Part shown: positions 50,365-60,780 of the stretch, in pieces
Position numbering within the stretch: the first letter of the stretch is position 1
Layout of the letters: the number at the start of each line of letters is the position of its first letter
Source: Coriaria nepalensis
Taxonomy: Eukaryota > Streptophyta > Magnoliopsida > Cucurbitales > Coriariaceae
Reading direction: 5' to 3'
Assembly: GCA_027186245.1 (NCBI GenBank)
Contig: CP114488.1
Location: 7,979,501 to 8,043,500 of the forward strand
DNA: 64,000 nt
Translations under genes and position numbers: made by a program
Notes under the pieces: generated by a model
Databases searched by the model: none
Seen by the model: only the letters and a program-made list of their open reading frames with translations
Told to the model about the DNA's origin: nothing

Positions 50365-52045
50365 GACCTTTCATGTTTTCAACACTTTAAACTGTTCGTT
50401 GAAAATATATTTTCCACATCCATAAAAAATTGTCAATGTGATAGTGCTTTTTTCCCAATAAATTATTTTATTTCCTGAATATTTGTTTTTTCAATACTAA
50501 ATTGATCATTAAAAATATAAAAACAATATACTTTTTCCTTTTCTTTTTCTTCTTTTTGTACATAAAATTATTTTTATTTGTGTTATAATACAATTATCCA
50601 TATTTTGAGTTAATTAATTTTTAGTGATCTAAATCATCAAAATTTAATTCATAATATGTTTTGCTTTATTTAGATATCCTTATTTATACTTATTATTAGT
50701 TGAATTGTGTATATGCTGACAGTGAGAAAATATATATTCTAGTTTAATCTCATAAAATCCGTATAGAATATCAAGATTTCATAATAAGATAATAAGAACA
50801 ATATACTTAAATTTATGATGTCAATTAGAGATAGATATGATATCTTTCATAAACTAATTTATCTCTCTTAATAAATCTCTCTAAAAAATGAGAAATTGAG
50901 GAAAAGAAAATAAAATGATTAGTCTTGGAGCCAAAATCATATTCTTTATATAAGAAACCTAATTAAAACTCGGCTAATCATAATTAAGGTTTCTAAATAT
51001 TTCATATTACAAAACTCATATTAAATAAGATGTTTCATTAATATCTACTATAATGAATTACTAAATTAACTTAATTAAAATAAAATTTTAAATATAATTA
51101 TTAACAATTTAAAAATAATCGTTAAATTATTAAAATAACCTCACGATTTGCTTATGTTTTGCCCCCGGGTGATTGTAACTTGTTAAGGTTTAAATGTCTA
51201 TAACTTCTTTACCTAATTAACTCAATATATATGCTTTGTCTACACAAATCAAAGTACAAATTTATTAAAATGTTTCGATATTTCCCTATCACTAAATACA
51301 AAACCATAAATTATTTTAAGTAAATTAATAAGAAGAGGAAAAAAGGTAACTCAATTATCTTGCACGACTTTTATATTGCTTTTGAAAGGTGGGGTTTGGC
51401 GACATGCTTTTGGAACTTTAACGCTCACTATATGACTTACAGAGAGCGGTCTTCTTTTTTCTTTTTTTTTTCTCTTTTAGTATGTTCATGTATTTTTTAG
51501 TTTGTGATCGAGCTAAGCTACTGCCATGCATGGAAAATGATCGAAGATCAAAGTACGGGAGATGGTCGGTATAGATTTGAGCCGCAAGTACTCCTCCATT
51601 CATTGTCATTGGATCTCTTCGATTAGTGCATGCAGCACTTCAACTTGATATTTTCCTTTTTGCCTTTTCTTTCCTTTTTGAGCTTTTAACTAAAGTTATC
51701 GCTGCCTTCATGACTTGTACACATTGGCTTGCGGCTCGGCAGCTTGGCCTCATAAACAGAATGTATGTTGTAGGATTGGACACTTCATTTTCTTCCAGGC
51801 TGAGCTGAAATTGTAAAGCTAGCTTGAGCCGAGAATCAAACAAAATCAAAAACATGATAAATTAGAAAGCACACGGCCCATATAGATTATATGGCTTGAA
51901 GAACAAGCTTCAAAGAGATTAAAGAGCCCCCTCCTCTCTTCTGACCTGTGCCTATCACGCCCATGTTGATCCTATACTTGTCCCTTATGATGCATGTCAT
52001 AAAGAAAACATGCCTCATGGCTCATGTACACATACACGCAAGCAA
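50365..52045. other. Intergenic, upstream of the GRAS gene
   Basis: AT-rich to about 51350. A less AT-rich part at 51420-51970 holds a minus-strand frame of 63 codons (51609-51418) and plus-strand frames that I cannot assign. GAGCCGCAAG (51580-51589) and CTTGCGGCTC (51729-51738) are inverted but the pairing does not extend. Confidence 0.5.
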
Positions 52046-52053
52046 GAAAATGA

Positions 52054-52064
52054 TATATATAAAA
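52054..52064 (+). promoter_or_regulatory. Candidate TATA box of the GRAS gene
   Basis: TATATATAAAA followed by GGG, about 95 bases upstream of the start codon; a leader of some 60 bases would result. Confidence 0.55.
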
Positions 52065-52157
52065 GGGAGTTATCATAAGCACCCAAAAGCCCTTCTACCC
52101 CTCTTTCCTCTTTCCAATTTCTAGACACAAAACCCTAGAACTCGAATTAGAACAGAA

Positions 52158-53921
52158 ATGAGAGTGCCTCCCCTTAATGCTTCTCCACAAACAAACTCAT
52201 CTCCAAATCCAAAACTACTAATCAACTCTAGCCCTAGAAACAACAACAACATCACCTTTCACTCAACAAACAACTTAATTCCAAACTTATCTTACGAGCC
52301 CACCTCCGTCCTCGACTTGCGTCGTAGCCCTAGCCCTCCTAAGGAAGAAAAACCGGCAGAAAATCCGGCTAATGCTGACCGGATTTCTCGATCAGATCAT
52401 CATAATCAAGAGCAGAATTCTATCGAGTGGGAAGAGCACGTGCCGCATAACCTCGATTGGGATTCAATCCTTAGAGATTTCGGTTTGAATGAGGATTCTA
52501 ACACTCCTGTCTTGATCAAGAACAATATTTCTAGTCTTAATCATAATGATCAAGTTCAACACCTGCCCGAGTTCTTGCCATCACAGCCGTTGGATCTCTC
52601 TCACCTTGTTCATCACTCTGATTATCATAACTTCAACTTATCTGAAGTACTCTATGCCAATCATAGTACTACTACTCTACCTCACAATATCAATTCCTTT
52701 GATCAGTTAATATTATCACCACCGCATGAGAGTAATAATATAAGTTTCCATCAGAGCAATTTCAACGGGTTTGAATTTGTAGAAGATATTCTTCGAGCAG
52801 CGGATTGTTTCGACTCGAACGATGTCCAACTGGCCCATACCATACTGGACCGGCTCAATCAACGGCTCCAATATTCTCCTACTGCTAAGCCACTTCAAAG
52901 GGCAGCCTTCTACTTCAAAGAAGCTCTTCAGTATTCACTTGTCTCCGGTTCAAACAACCGGACCGGTAGCAATACAACTACGTTGACAAGCCATCTTTCT
53001 TCCTGGCCCGAAATCGTTGACACGATTCGGGCTCACAAGGCCTTCTCTGCGATCTCTCCTTTCCCCATGTTTTCTCACCTCACCACAAACCAATCCCTCC
53101 TCGAGGCTCTTAACGGCTCATCGTTCATCCACGTCATTGATTTCGATATTGGGCTCGGAGGCCAATACGCATCCTTCATGAAGGAAGTGTCGGAAAAGGC
53201 CGAGGCCCGTAAAATGATCAACCCACGGCCCGTTTTAAGAATCACTGCGATCGTGCCTGAAGAATACGCAACGGAAAGCAGATTGGTTAGAGAAAATCTT
53301 CATCAGTTCGCTCAAGAGCTCAAGATAAGATTCCAGATAGATTTCGTCCTTCTTCGGACGTTTGAAACTGTGTCGTTTAAAGCGGTGAAATTTATGGACG
53401 GAGAAAAGGTGGCTGTTTTGTTATCGCCGACGATCTTTCGCCGGTTTAGTTTGATGAATAGAATTGGCGCTTTTCTTGGAGATGTAAGAAGAGTTTCACC
53501 AAACGTTGTCGTTTTCGTGGATAGTGAGGGTTGGACTGAGGCCGGAGCGGCGTCGTTTAAGAGGAATTTAGTTGACAGCTTGGAATTCTATAAGATGGTG
53601 ATGGAATCTATAGATGCGGCGGTGGCAGGGGGTGATTGGGTCCGGAGAATTGAGAATTACGTGTTGAGGCCGAGGATTTTGGCGGCGGTTGAAGCAGCGG
53701 CAGCCGGAAGGAGAGAGGCGGAGGCGGCTGTTAATTGGAGGGAGATTTTTCACGGGGCGGGATTGAGGCCGTTGCAGCTCAGTCAGTTTGCTAACTTTCA
53801 AGCTAATTGTTTGATTGGGAAGGTTCAGGTGAGAGGTTTCCACGTGGTGAAACAGCATGCTGCGCTGGTGCTTTGCTGGCACGAAAGGGGCCTGGTCACC
53901 ACGTCAGCTTGGAGGTGTTAG
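52158..53921 (+). CDS. HAM4: GRAS-domain transcriptional regulator, HAM4/SCL15 type
   Basis: Intact single-exon gene for 587 residues. The variable N-terminus (1-205) is Asn/Ser-rich and contains YEPTSVLDLRRSPSP and a W-D-S-I-L motif (about 99-103) typical of the HAIRY MERISTEM group. The GRAS domain follows: the first leucine-rich part with FVEDILRAADCFDS, LDRLNQRL and RAAFYFKEAL; the VHIID-type motif HVIDFDIGLGGQYASFMKE; PFYRE-region sequence ending LLRTFETVSFKAVKF; then VVVFVDSEGW; and the SAW region ending TTSAWRC. Nearly every block resembles Arabidopsis SCL15/HAM4 as I recall it, although this protein is about 100 residues longer, mainly in the N-terminus. HAM proteins work with WUSCHEL/WOX factors to keep meristem cells undifferentiated; SCL15 is also linked to repression of seed programmes through histone deacetylase. 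Start MRVPPLNASPQ corresponds to the start of SCL15. Confidence 0.94.
   Translation: MRVPPLNASPQTNSSPNPKLLINSSPRNNNNITFHSTNNLIPNLSYEPTSVLDLRRSPSPPKEEKPAENPANADRISRSDHHNQEQNSIEWEEHVPHNLDWDSILRDFGLNEDSNTPVLIKNNISSLNHNDQVQHLPEFLPSQPLDLSHLVHHSDYHNFNLSEVLYANHSTTTLPHNINSFDQLILSPPHESNNISFHQSNFNGFEFVEDILRAADCFDSNDVQLAHTILDRLNQRLQYSPTAKPLQRAAFYFKEALQYSLVSGSNNRTGSNTTTLTSHLSSWPEIVDTIRAHKAFSAISPFPMFSHLTTNQSLLEALNGSSFIHVIDFDIGLGGQYASFMKEVSEKAEARKMINPRPVLRITAIVPEEYATESRLVRENLHQFAQELKIRFQIDFVLLRTFETVSFKAVKFMDGEKVAVLLSPTIFRRFSLMNRIGAFLGDVRRVSPNVVVFVDSEGWTEAGAASFKRNLVDSLEFYKMVMESIDAAVAGGDWVRRIENYVLRPRILAAVEAAAAGRREAEAAVNWREIFHGAGLRPLQLSQFANFQANCLIGKVQVRGFHVVKQHAALVLCWHERGLVTTSAWRC
52841..52861 (+). promoter_or_regulatory. 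Degenerate miR171 target site inside the GRAS coding sequence
   Basis: The 21 bases sit exactly where other HAM genes carry the miR171 site, encoding I-L-D-R-L-N-Q instead of I-L-A-R-L-N-Q. The last 11 bases, CGGCTCAATCA, pair perfectly with miR171 positions 1-11, while mismatches fall at miRNA positions 12, 13, 17 and 21. Confidence 0.6.
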
Positions 53922-55715
53922 TGAATATATTGTAGAAACTAGAAAGGGTGTAACAGTGGCCGTGGGATTTGAGTTAAATAATTAAATGCCAATTAAAGAT
54001 GGTTTTACAAATTTGGTTAACCCTTTTTAGATGGTTTAGTTTGTTCGCAATCTATTCGGTAGCCTTCGTTGTTTCGGAATGTGACTCTTTTTCTTACCAA
54101 TTTTAAGCATACGATGATATGCTATGCTATGCACGTCTCCTATCTTAATGAATTAGTACTATATACTATACGATCATCAATAAATTGAAATTTATCAATC
54201 CCAATTACAATATTGAGCATATATTTCGTCTCTATCACCGTCAATACATTTTTAAGTTGATTCCAATGGAGTAAGTAGACCTAGTTTTCCTCGAAGTTTT
54301 TGCTCAATAGGCTAAGAAAATGCTAGTCCGATTCTTAGTTTGGCCCATATCTTCGATCAAGCTGCTTCTTGCCCGTTTCTGCATAGAATCTATGGGGGCT
54401 CATTGTGTAGGCTAGGCTAGAGTTATTCCTCTTTTATGTGCTCTAATTTCATATCTCGTTTAAACTCTAATCTCACTCTCATCTGTTGCTGAGCGTGGAT
54501 TGAATTAGACTCTCATTCCATTATTAGATTAAGAAGATATGTATTGATACATATAAATATATAATTTTTTTAAGAAATTATATTTTATAGTAAAATAAAT
54601 CATCTTACTTATATATAATTTTAATAAATAATAAATAATTTGATCATAAAAAATAATAATATTTAAATTAAAATTAATCAATTTACTATAAACTTATTAA
54701 GATTTTCAAAAGAGGGGGAGAAAAATTGAAAAGTTAAGAGACAATTAAACTCAGAATGATTGTGTTTACTTGGATCCCCACAAAAATGCTATGGAGGTGA
54801 GCTTCTTTTAATAGACTTTTACTGTTGCTATCGTAATGTAGTCTATAGTATTGATTCAAGTGGTAGCATGAATTGATGACAAATTCAAGTGATCACTTTT
54901 TCTTTTTCATTCCTTTTTTACTATCCTAGCGGCCATCCCTATCCCCTACTTATTATATAGAGAACCACGTCAATCATCAAGATTCAAGTTCATAACAACT
55001 CCTTAATAAGACTTAGTGTTAAACATTCTAGCTAACTATTTATGGATGCTTAATTCTACTTTTAATTAATTAGTAGCCGGAGCCAATTTGGTCAAATATG
55101 GATCTTCTTAGAATTTTGAGTTACCTTATGAAACTAGCTTAGGTGTTGCTCTCTAGAGTAGTAATAATTTAGAATTTTATCGCCATGTCTCTTTTGGTTG
55201 GGTCGGAGTTAAAAGCAAATTTTTTTTTTAATTTCTTAATACTTAATTTATGAATTTTACACACTCTTAAATAAATATATTATTTTAATTTAAATCTAAT
55301 TTTATATTTAAAAAAACAAGTTCTACAATTTCAATTCTAATCATTAATCAATGTTAATCTATATGCTAAATCAACCGACATATTATTTTTCTTGGTTTGA
55401 AAGATCCATTCAAAAATTTAACTTCTTTAAATTTTTCTTTAATAGTGGAAAATTTTAGTGAAATTGAGAGGGAAGAAGAAAATTTCTTCTCTTCATCCGG
55501 GATAGAATGGGGTATCCAATTACCATGCTAAATCATCATTTTCTTTGTAAAATATTTTGTAATTAAGTGTAAATCCTACTAGTTATGAATAAAGTTTTTG
55601 GACCTTTAATCATGGTGTAAATTTAAAATCTATTTTGCATGAATTCTACAATTTACAAACTTTATGTGTGTAATCCCTAATTTATCCATATATAATCCCG
55701 CTTTTGACTTTTCAC
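53922..55715. other. Intergenic between HAM4 and OFP7
   Basis: AT-rich DNA with no recognised domain in any frame; the first bases are the presumed HAM4 3' UTR. Confidence 0.6.
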
Positions 55716-55721
55716 CGCTTA

Positions 55722-55729
55722 TATATAAA
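55722..55729 (+). promoter_or_regulatory. Candidate TATA box of the OVATE gene
   Basis: TATATAAA lies 36 bases before the ATG at 55765; if used, the leader is very short and the GA repeat (AGAGAGAGAG) just before the ATG falls in it or at the start site. Confidence 0.5.
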
Positions 55730-55764
55730 CAGTTCATGATGCCATTACAGCAAGAGAGAGAGAG

Positions 55765-56835
55765 ATGATGGCGAGGCGTTTGAAGCGGAGGATATGTAAG
55801 GTGATCGCAATCTCGTTCCAATCATGCCGCTCCAAACACCCCTCTACTCTCCCTTCCATCAACCCTTTCCCTTCATTATCTCTTCGACTCTCCACGACTA
55901 CAAAACCACATACACAACCGTCTTCTGAGCCCGGCCACTTCTCTACTTCTTTCAGACACCACATGTCCTCCGCCTTGACATCCGTCGGCTGTGGCAACTT
56001 CAGATCGAGATCCACCACTCTCTCCGATGACGACGACCGCAGCAGATCACCAGTTCCACCACCAGACTTCAAGTGGAATAGAGAAGACGAGTGGCACGTA
56101 ATGGCCAAAGTCCACAATGATCATGATGATCTGGACCCACCACGGCAGACTTGCAACTCCGCGTTTTTCGCTGATTGCTCTGACTGCGAAGACGACGACA
56201 AGAGCCATGGTTTAGCTCCTCCTCCTACTCCTCCTCCACCACCACCACCGCCCATGGTAAAGCGACGAGTGAAGAGTCATAAACCGACATCCAGGCTACG
56301 CATCAGCAGCTCATCAGTTGAAAGTAATCTGTCCAGCAGCGATGAAGGAGGCTTCGAAACGGAAACCCTAGTTTCATCAGCTTCCAGAATTAGCTTCTCG
56401 ACGGACTCTTCATCGCTTCATTACACGAGGCAAAGAAAAAAGAAGAAGAAGAAGATCGTAAAGAAAGTCAAGAAGCTGAAACGGTGCGTCTCAGTAACGA
56501 CGACGTCGCCGGAGTCAGGCGAGTCTCCTGCGAGGCTATCTGTGTTTCAGAGGCTGATACCATGGAGGGTTGACGGGAAAGTGAGGGAGAGCTACGCGGT
56601 GGTGAAGAAATCGGAGGATCCGTACGAGGATTTCAAGAGGTCGATGGTGGAGATGATTTTAGAGAAGGAGATGTTTGATGAGAAGGAGCTGGAGCAGCTC
56701 TTGCACTGCTTCTTGTCGTTGAATGGTAAGCAGCATCATGGTGTAATTCTCGAGGCTTTCTCTGAGATATGGGAAACGCTTCTGTTTTATGCAAGAAGAA
56801 GATCGTCGTCTGCTAGTACTAGAGATGCTAGATAG
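55765..56835 (+). CDS. OFP7: OVATE family protein, OFP7 type
   Basis: Intact single-exon gene for 356 residues. The C-terminal OVATE domain (about 276-341) reads SYAVVKKSEDPYEDFKRSM, then EMILEKEMFDEKELEQLLHC and ends in EAFSEIWETLLF. This has the family's conserved DPYxDF and LLxCFLxLN elements. The N-terminus MMARRLKRRICKVIAISF with FQSCRSK, the short VGCGN motif (74-78) and FKWNREDEWHVMA (102-114) are shared with Arabidopsis OFP7. The middle is low complexity: Asp/Ser-rich, a run of nine prolines near 155-163 and a Lys run (225-230) that may serve as a nuclear signal. OFPs are plant-specific repressors that bind TALE homeodomain and TRM proteins and influence organ shape and secondary-wall formation. 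Two adjacent Met codons open the frame; the first was taken. Confidence 0.94.
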   Translation: MMARRLKRRICKVIAISFQSCRSKHPSTLPSINPFPSLSLRLSTTTKPHTQPSSEPGHFSTSFRHHMSSALTSVGCGNFRSRSTTLSDDDDRSRSPVPPPDFKWNREDEWHVMAKVHNDHDDLDPPRQTCNSAFFADCSDCEDDDKSHGLAPPPTPPPPPPPPMVKRRVKSHKPTSRLRISSSSVESNLSSSDEGGFETETLVSSASRISFSTDSSSLHYTRQRKKKKKKIVKKVKKLKRCVSVTTTSPESGESPARLSVFQRLIPWRVDGKVRESYAVVKKSEDPYEDFKRSMVEMILEKEMFDEKELEQLLHCFLSLNGKQHHGVILEAFSEIWETLLFYARRRSSSASTRDAR

Positions 56836-58626
56836 GTGGGTTTAATTGAGAGCTGTTAATTTGAACCAAGTGTTAAATATTTGATTCTGTGGAAAAATAA
56901 TTGTATCGTTTGTGTTTAGTTACTCGTTTTTAGTTCTCTAACCAAATGAAATTGGCGCGTTGTCTAGTTTGGGCTTTAATGCGGTTGCATGTTAGAACTT
57001 GCACAAGTTTCCTTTGTGTTTCCAAAACTGATGCTAATTTTATTTTGTATTTTTTCTACAAGAGAAAATCATGGCCGCCCCCTTAAACTGGTAGGATTAT
57101 ATATATAACACCCTAAATTGATACTTGAGTAATATTGGGTGATTATGTCACGTATAATAGGTAGTGCGACATATTCAATGAATAAAGTGAATACAATGTG
57201 TTGCCACATCATCCAAATTGATCTCGATAGTTTGCTAAGTTTTTTATTTGATATTGTTTTTTTCTTGTTTTTTTCTTGTTTTTTTTTCATTTTTACCAAT
57301 TAGAGTGCTCAAGTTTTCCTTTTTTATTGAATTTGTAACTAGCTTCCGGGCTCCGAGTAAATATTTAGTGTAATTTTAATATAATTTACGGTCAAAATTT
57401 TATTATACTAACAAAAATATTTTAATCCTAAAATTTTAATTTATTAGATCTATTTAAGCCATGCAAAGAAAATATTTATCAAATCTATTTAATGGATTAT
57501 GATCATATGATTTAATATTTTAACAAATTAAATAATTAAGATTCACTGAATCAAATTGCATTTGATTGTATCTGCCACCGCTACGCTTGTCACTCTTATC
57601 ATTATCCTCTTCTCAAAAAAAGACTTCCAAAAATAGAAATCAAATTTTCCTCACTTTACATGTAACTTTTTTAGCCTTAATTATTTTTTTTTATTTTTTT
57701 TATCCCCAAAATTTAAATCTCATACTATTTAACCCATTTTATATTTTAAATTATTTTTTTATCAATACATTCCCTCACAATCACCTCTAACAACCCCTCC
57801 ATTGATGTCGTTTTTGCTTCGCTGCAAAACAACCTCTTCCACTTGTTCTGCCACAACAACCACCCCAAGAAAATCTCCTCCACTTGCTCCACTGTTGCCG
57901 CCACTCACCACCCTTCATTGTCAAAAAAGAACTCTCTCTTGTTAAGTCCCACTCAAATCATCCAAAATATATATATTTTTTTAAAATAGAGATAGGGAGT
58001 TATTTTTTAGTGGAGAATTGTGGTGGCCGAAAAAAATGGAGTAAGTTGTTTAAGAGTGTAAATAAAAAATAATTAAATTTAGGATTGAAAATATCAACAT
58101 AAAAATTAAGAGTATGCAAATAAATAAAAAGTTTATTTCTAACGATGGCGGTCAAAGGTGGTCGGTCCCATGGCGAAGGTGACGGTGGTGTAGGAGTGGA
58201 TTAATGAAAAAATTTACTTAACAAACAATAAATTAGGTTAAATAGTGCGATAATAAACTGTAGGGGCTAAAACTATAAAGACTAATTAATTTGTGGGGTT
58301 AAAAAGAGTTTAAAAAATATGTGAAAGGGATAATAAATTCTAATTTTTTTCATAATTTAATTTAAAAATAATGATAGGCCAAGGGTAGGTCTAATTTAGC
58401 CTTATCTACATTTATTTCATCATATAAAGTTAAAAAGACTAACATTAGAATTAATGATAAAAATGAATTATTATTTTTATTAAAATGCATTAAAAGAATG
58501 TTTTGGGGCCCATACGTGATTGGAGCCTTCGAGGTAGTAAGAAAAATATGTACTATCAAAGTTCTTCGTAATAAACAATTAACATGTAAAATTTAAAGGT
58601 ATAATATTATTTATATTTATATATAC

Positions 58627-58657
<31 letters not shown>

Positions 58658-60780
58658 AATTATGTGTTTATGTGTTAACTTTGTTTTAGTTATAAGAAAA
58701 AAAATGATATAATTATAAAATTAAATATATCTTTCAATTTCGATGATGTTTTATATACTTAGAATTATAATTCATTCTTTAAGAAAAAAATATGTCATAT
58801 GAATCCTAATAATTTGAAAAAAAAAAAATTAATTAAACAAATTACAACTCATATGTAAAAATATTTTATAAAATATTAATTTTAAATTATATATTTATAT
58901 AGTAAGATTATATATAATTTTTGTAAAATTTTAATTTAATGAAAGTGAAAACCTAAATTTTGTAAATTTTGTGGATGCCTCATTTAAACCCGTCCTTAAG
59001 CTCTATAAATTACATTAATTTCCAAAATCCAAAATTTTTACATTAACACTTTATATACAATGTATGGCAATATATCAAAACAAAATTAATCATAATTATA
59101 AATATTAATTTTATATATTATATTATTTATTATATAAAAATAATATTTATAATTATGATAAAATTTAAATTATTATATCATATATTATATATACATGAAA
59201 TTTTTATTGAATAATAAGCATATCCTTATCTTATGTATATGCCAAATAATAAATAAATGTTCACATTAAAATTAAATAAATGTTAATATATTTGTTTTAT
59301 AAAATAAAAAATACCACTAATATTACGTAGAAACCTAAAAAAGAAATCCTCTTTTATAAGCCATTCTCCGGGACCGGGACCGGGACCGGGACCAAAAAAA
59401 TATGTGTAATCAAGTACGTGCATCACCTAACATATAATGAATTTGGATTATGGAGTAGAGTTTATGTCAGACCAACAACTGATTGAGCAGATAGGTCAAA
59501 GCTGCCATGCATGGCCATCATGCATGTAATAGTCTGCTTTCTGTGCTTGTTAAAAATGGAAACTCTTTCGTACAACGTAATCACTCATCGAACAGTAACT
59601 CATGTTCTGACCTCAGGTATAGTATATGTACTCGTGCATATCTATCGTCACTCTTATCAATGACAAAAGGTCGTTAATTTCGTGTAGATCACGGTAAATA
59701 AATGAAAATGAAAGAAAATTATTTATTATTATTATTTTTTGAAAATATAAGAACTCTTTTATGTTTTTTTTATTATGTATTGTAAATTTTGAGAAAAGCT
59801 ATTGGATGTATAATATTATTAAATAAATATAAAATATAATAAAAAAACTTAAATTTAAACTAAATCTAAAAAATCACCTCTACTCTTAACCAAGGGTAAA
59901 AAAAAAAAAGGATTCACAGTTTAGACTGAGCAGAGATGTGAAATAGGGTGAAGAAATTTATCCAAACTTACTGAATTGTGATCGTTTTGTCATGTTCTAC
60001 TTGCACACGGTATCAGAGATTCCTTCCTTCATTGCTGCTCTCAAGAAACTGACCATTATTATTCATTTTTGTTGTAGTAAATATTTATTGTGTACGCACA
60101 TTTCCAAAAACAAGCTCACACTTGTAACTTGTAAGCTTTTTGGGTAGGGGCCAGAAGAGAGGGAAGAGATCATGAGATTAGATCATTGAAATGATGTACG
60201 GCATCCATATCTATGTACTGTTCCATTATTTCATTCACTTTATATTTGGTCCATATATTCGTGCATGCTCTCATTGTGTCTGAATGAAAGGGAGCCATTG
60301 ATCACCGTCAGATTTTGTCTTCATCAATATGCCTCGGGATCTAAGCTTGTGTTTTCTTGACCAGTCGTATCATTGTGTTTTTGTCCTTTTAGATGGTATC
60401 ATGATTTACAGGCGTTAGTTAGTTAAGCGAAAACGAAGACATGCTGTCAAGTAAGTGATATTAGTTTGGAGCCTTTTAGGTGGAGGGGCCCTGGTGCATT
60501 CAAGCCGACCCTCAGCTCCCAATGCTCGGCCCAACCCACCCGGCCTCGCACCAACGCGCAACAGGTATCGGATTAAGATCTGTAGACAATATAATTTCAA
60601 CCTCTTTCATAAAATAAGATTGGAAAGCTGGCTACATGAACTTTATGTATTACAGCGCTGAACAACGTAAAAGAAAAAATCATGTACACACTTCTACGGT
60701 TTTACTACCTCTGCTCAATATGAATGGACAGTTTTGCTCACTCAGAACCTTCTTAGGCTGCTTGCTCACCACGAAGTTGC
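56836..60780. other. Intergenic between OFP7 and the pBrp-like gene
   Basis: AT-rich, with T-rich and (AT)n tracts, a CCGGGA repeat at 59368-59393 and a GC-richer piece at 60470-60570 that resembles common plant interspersed repeats (GGCCCAACCCACCCGGCC). No cellular gene recognised. The two genes converge, so the ends of this interval are 3' UTRs. Confidence 0.55.
59368..59393. repeat. (CCGGGA)4 hexanucleotide repeat
   Basis: Four exact CCGGGA units plus CC in a strongly AT-rich setting. Confidence 0.9.

Noticed and set aside
51570..51745. Possible miR171-like precursor: TTGAGCCGC and CTTGCGGCTC facing each other upstream of HAM4
   Set aside because: Only ten bases pair, the flanks do not extend the stem, and the mature miR171 sequence is absent beyond TTGAGCCGC.
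52716..53882. Open frames on the minus strand within the GRAS gene
   Set aside because: They are shadows of the plus-strand coding sequence, which has a complete domain structure.
55734..56117. 127-codon minus-strand frame opposite OFP7
   Set aside because: Shadow of the OFP7 N-terminal coding region.
60415..60600. Arg/Gly/Leu-rich minus-strand frame near the pBrp-like gene
   Set aside because: It derives from a GC-rich interspersed repeat with words such as GGCCCAACCCACCCGGCC, not from a gene.
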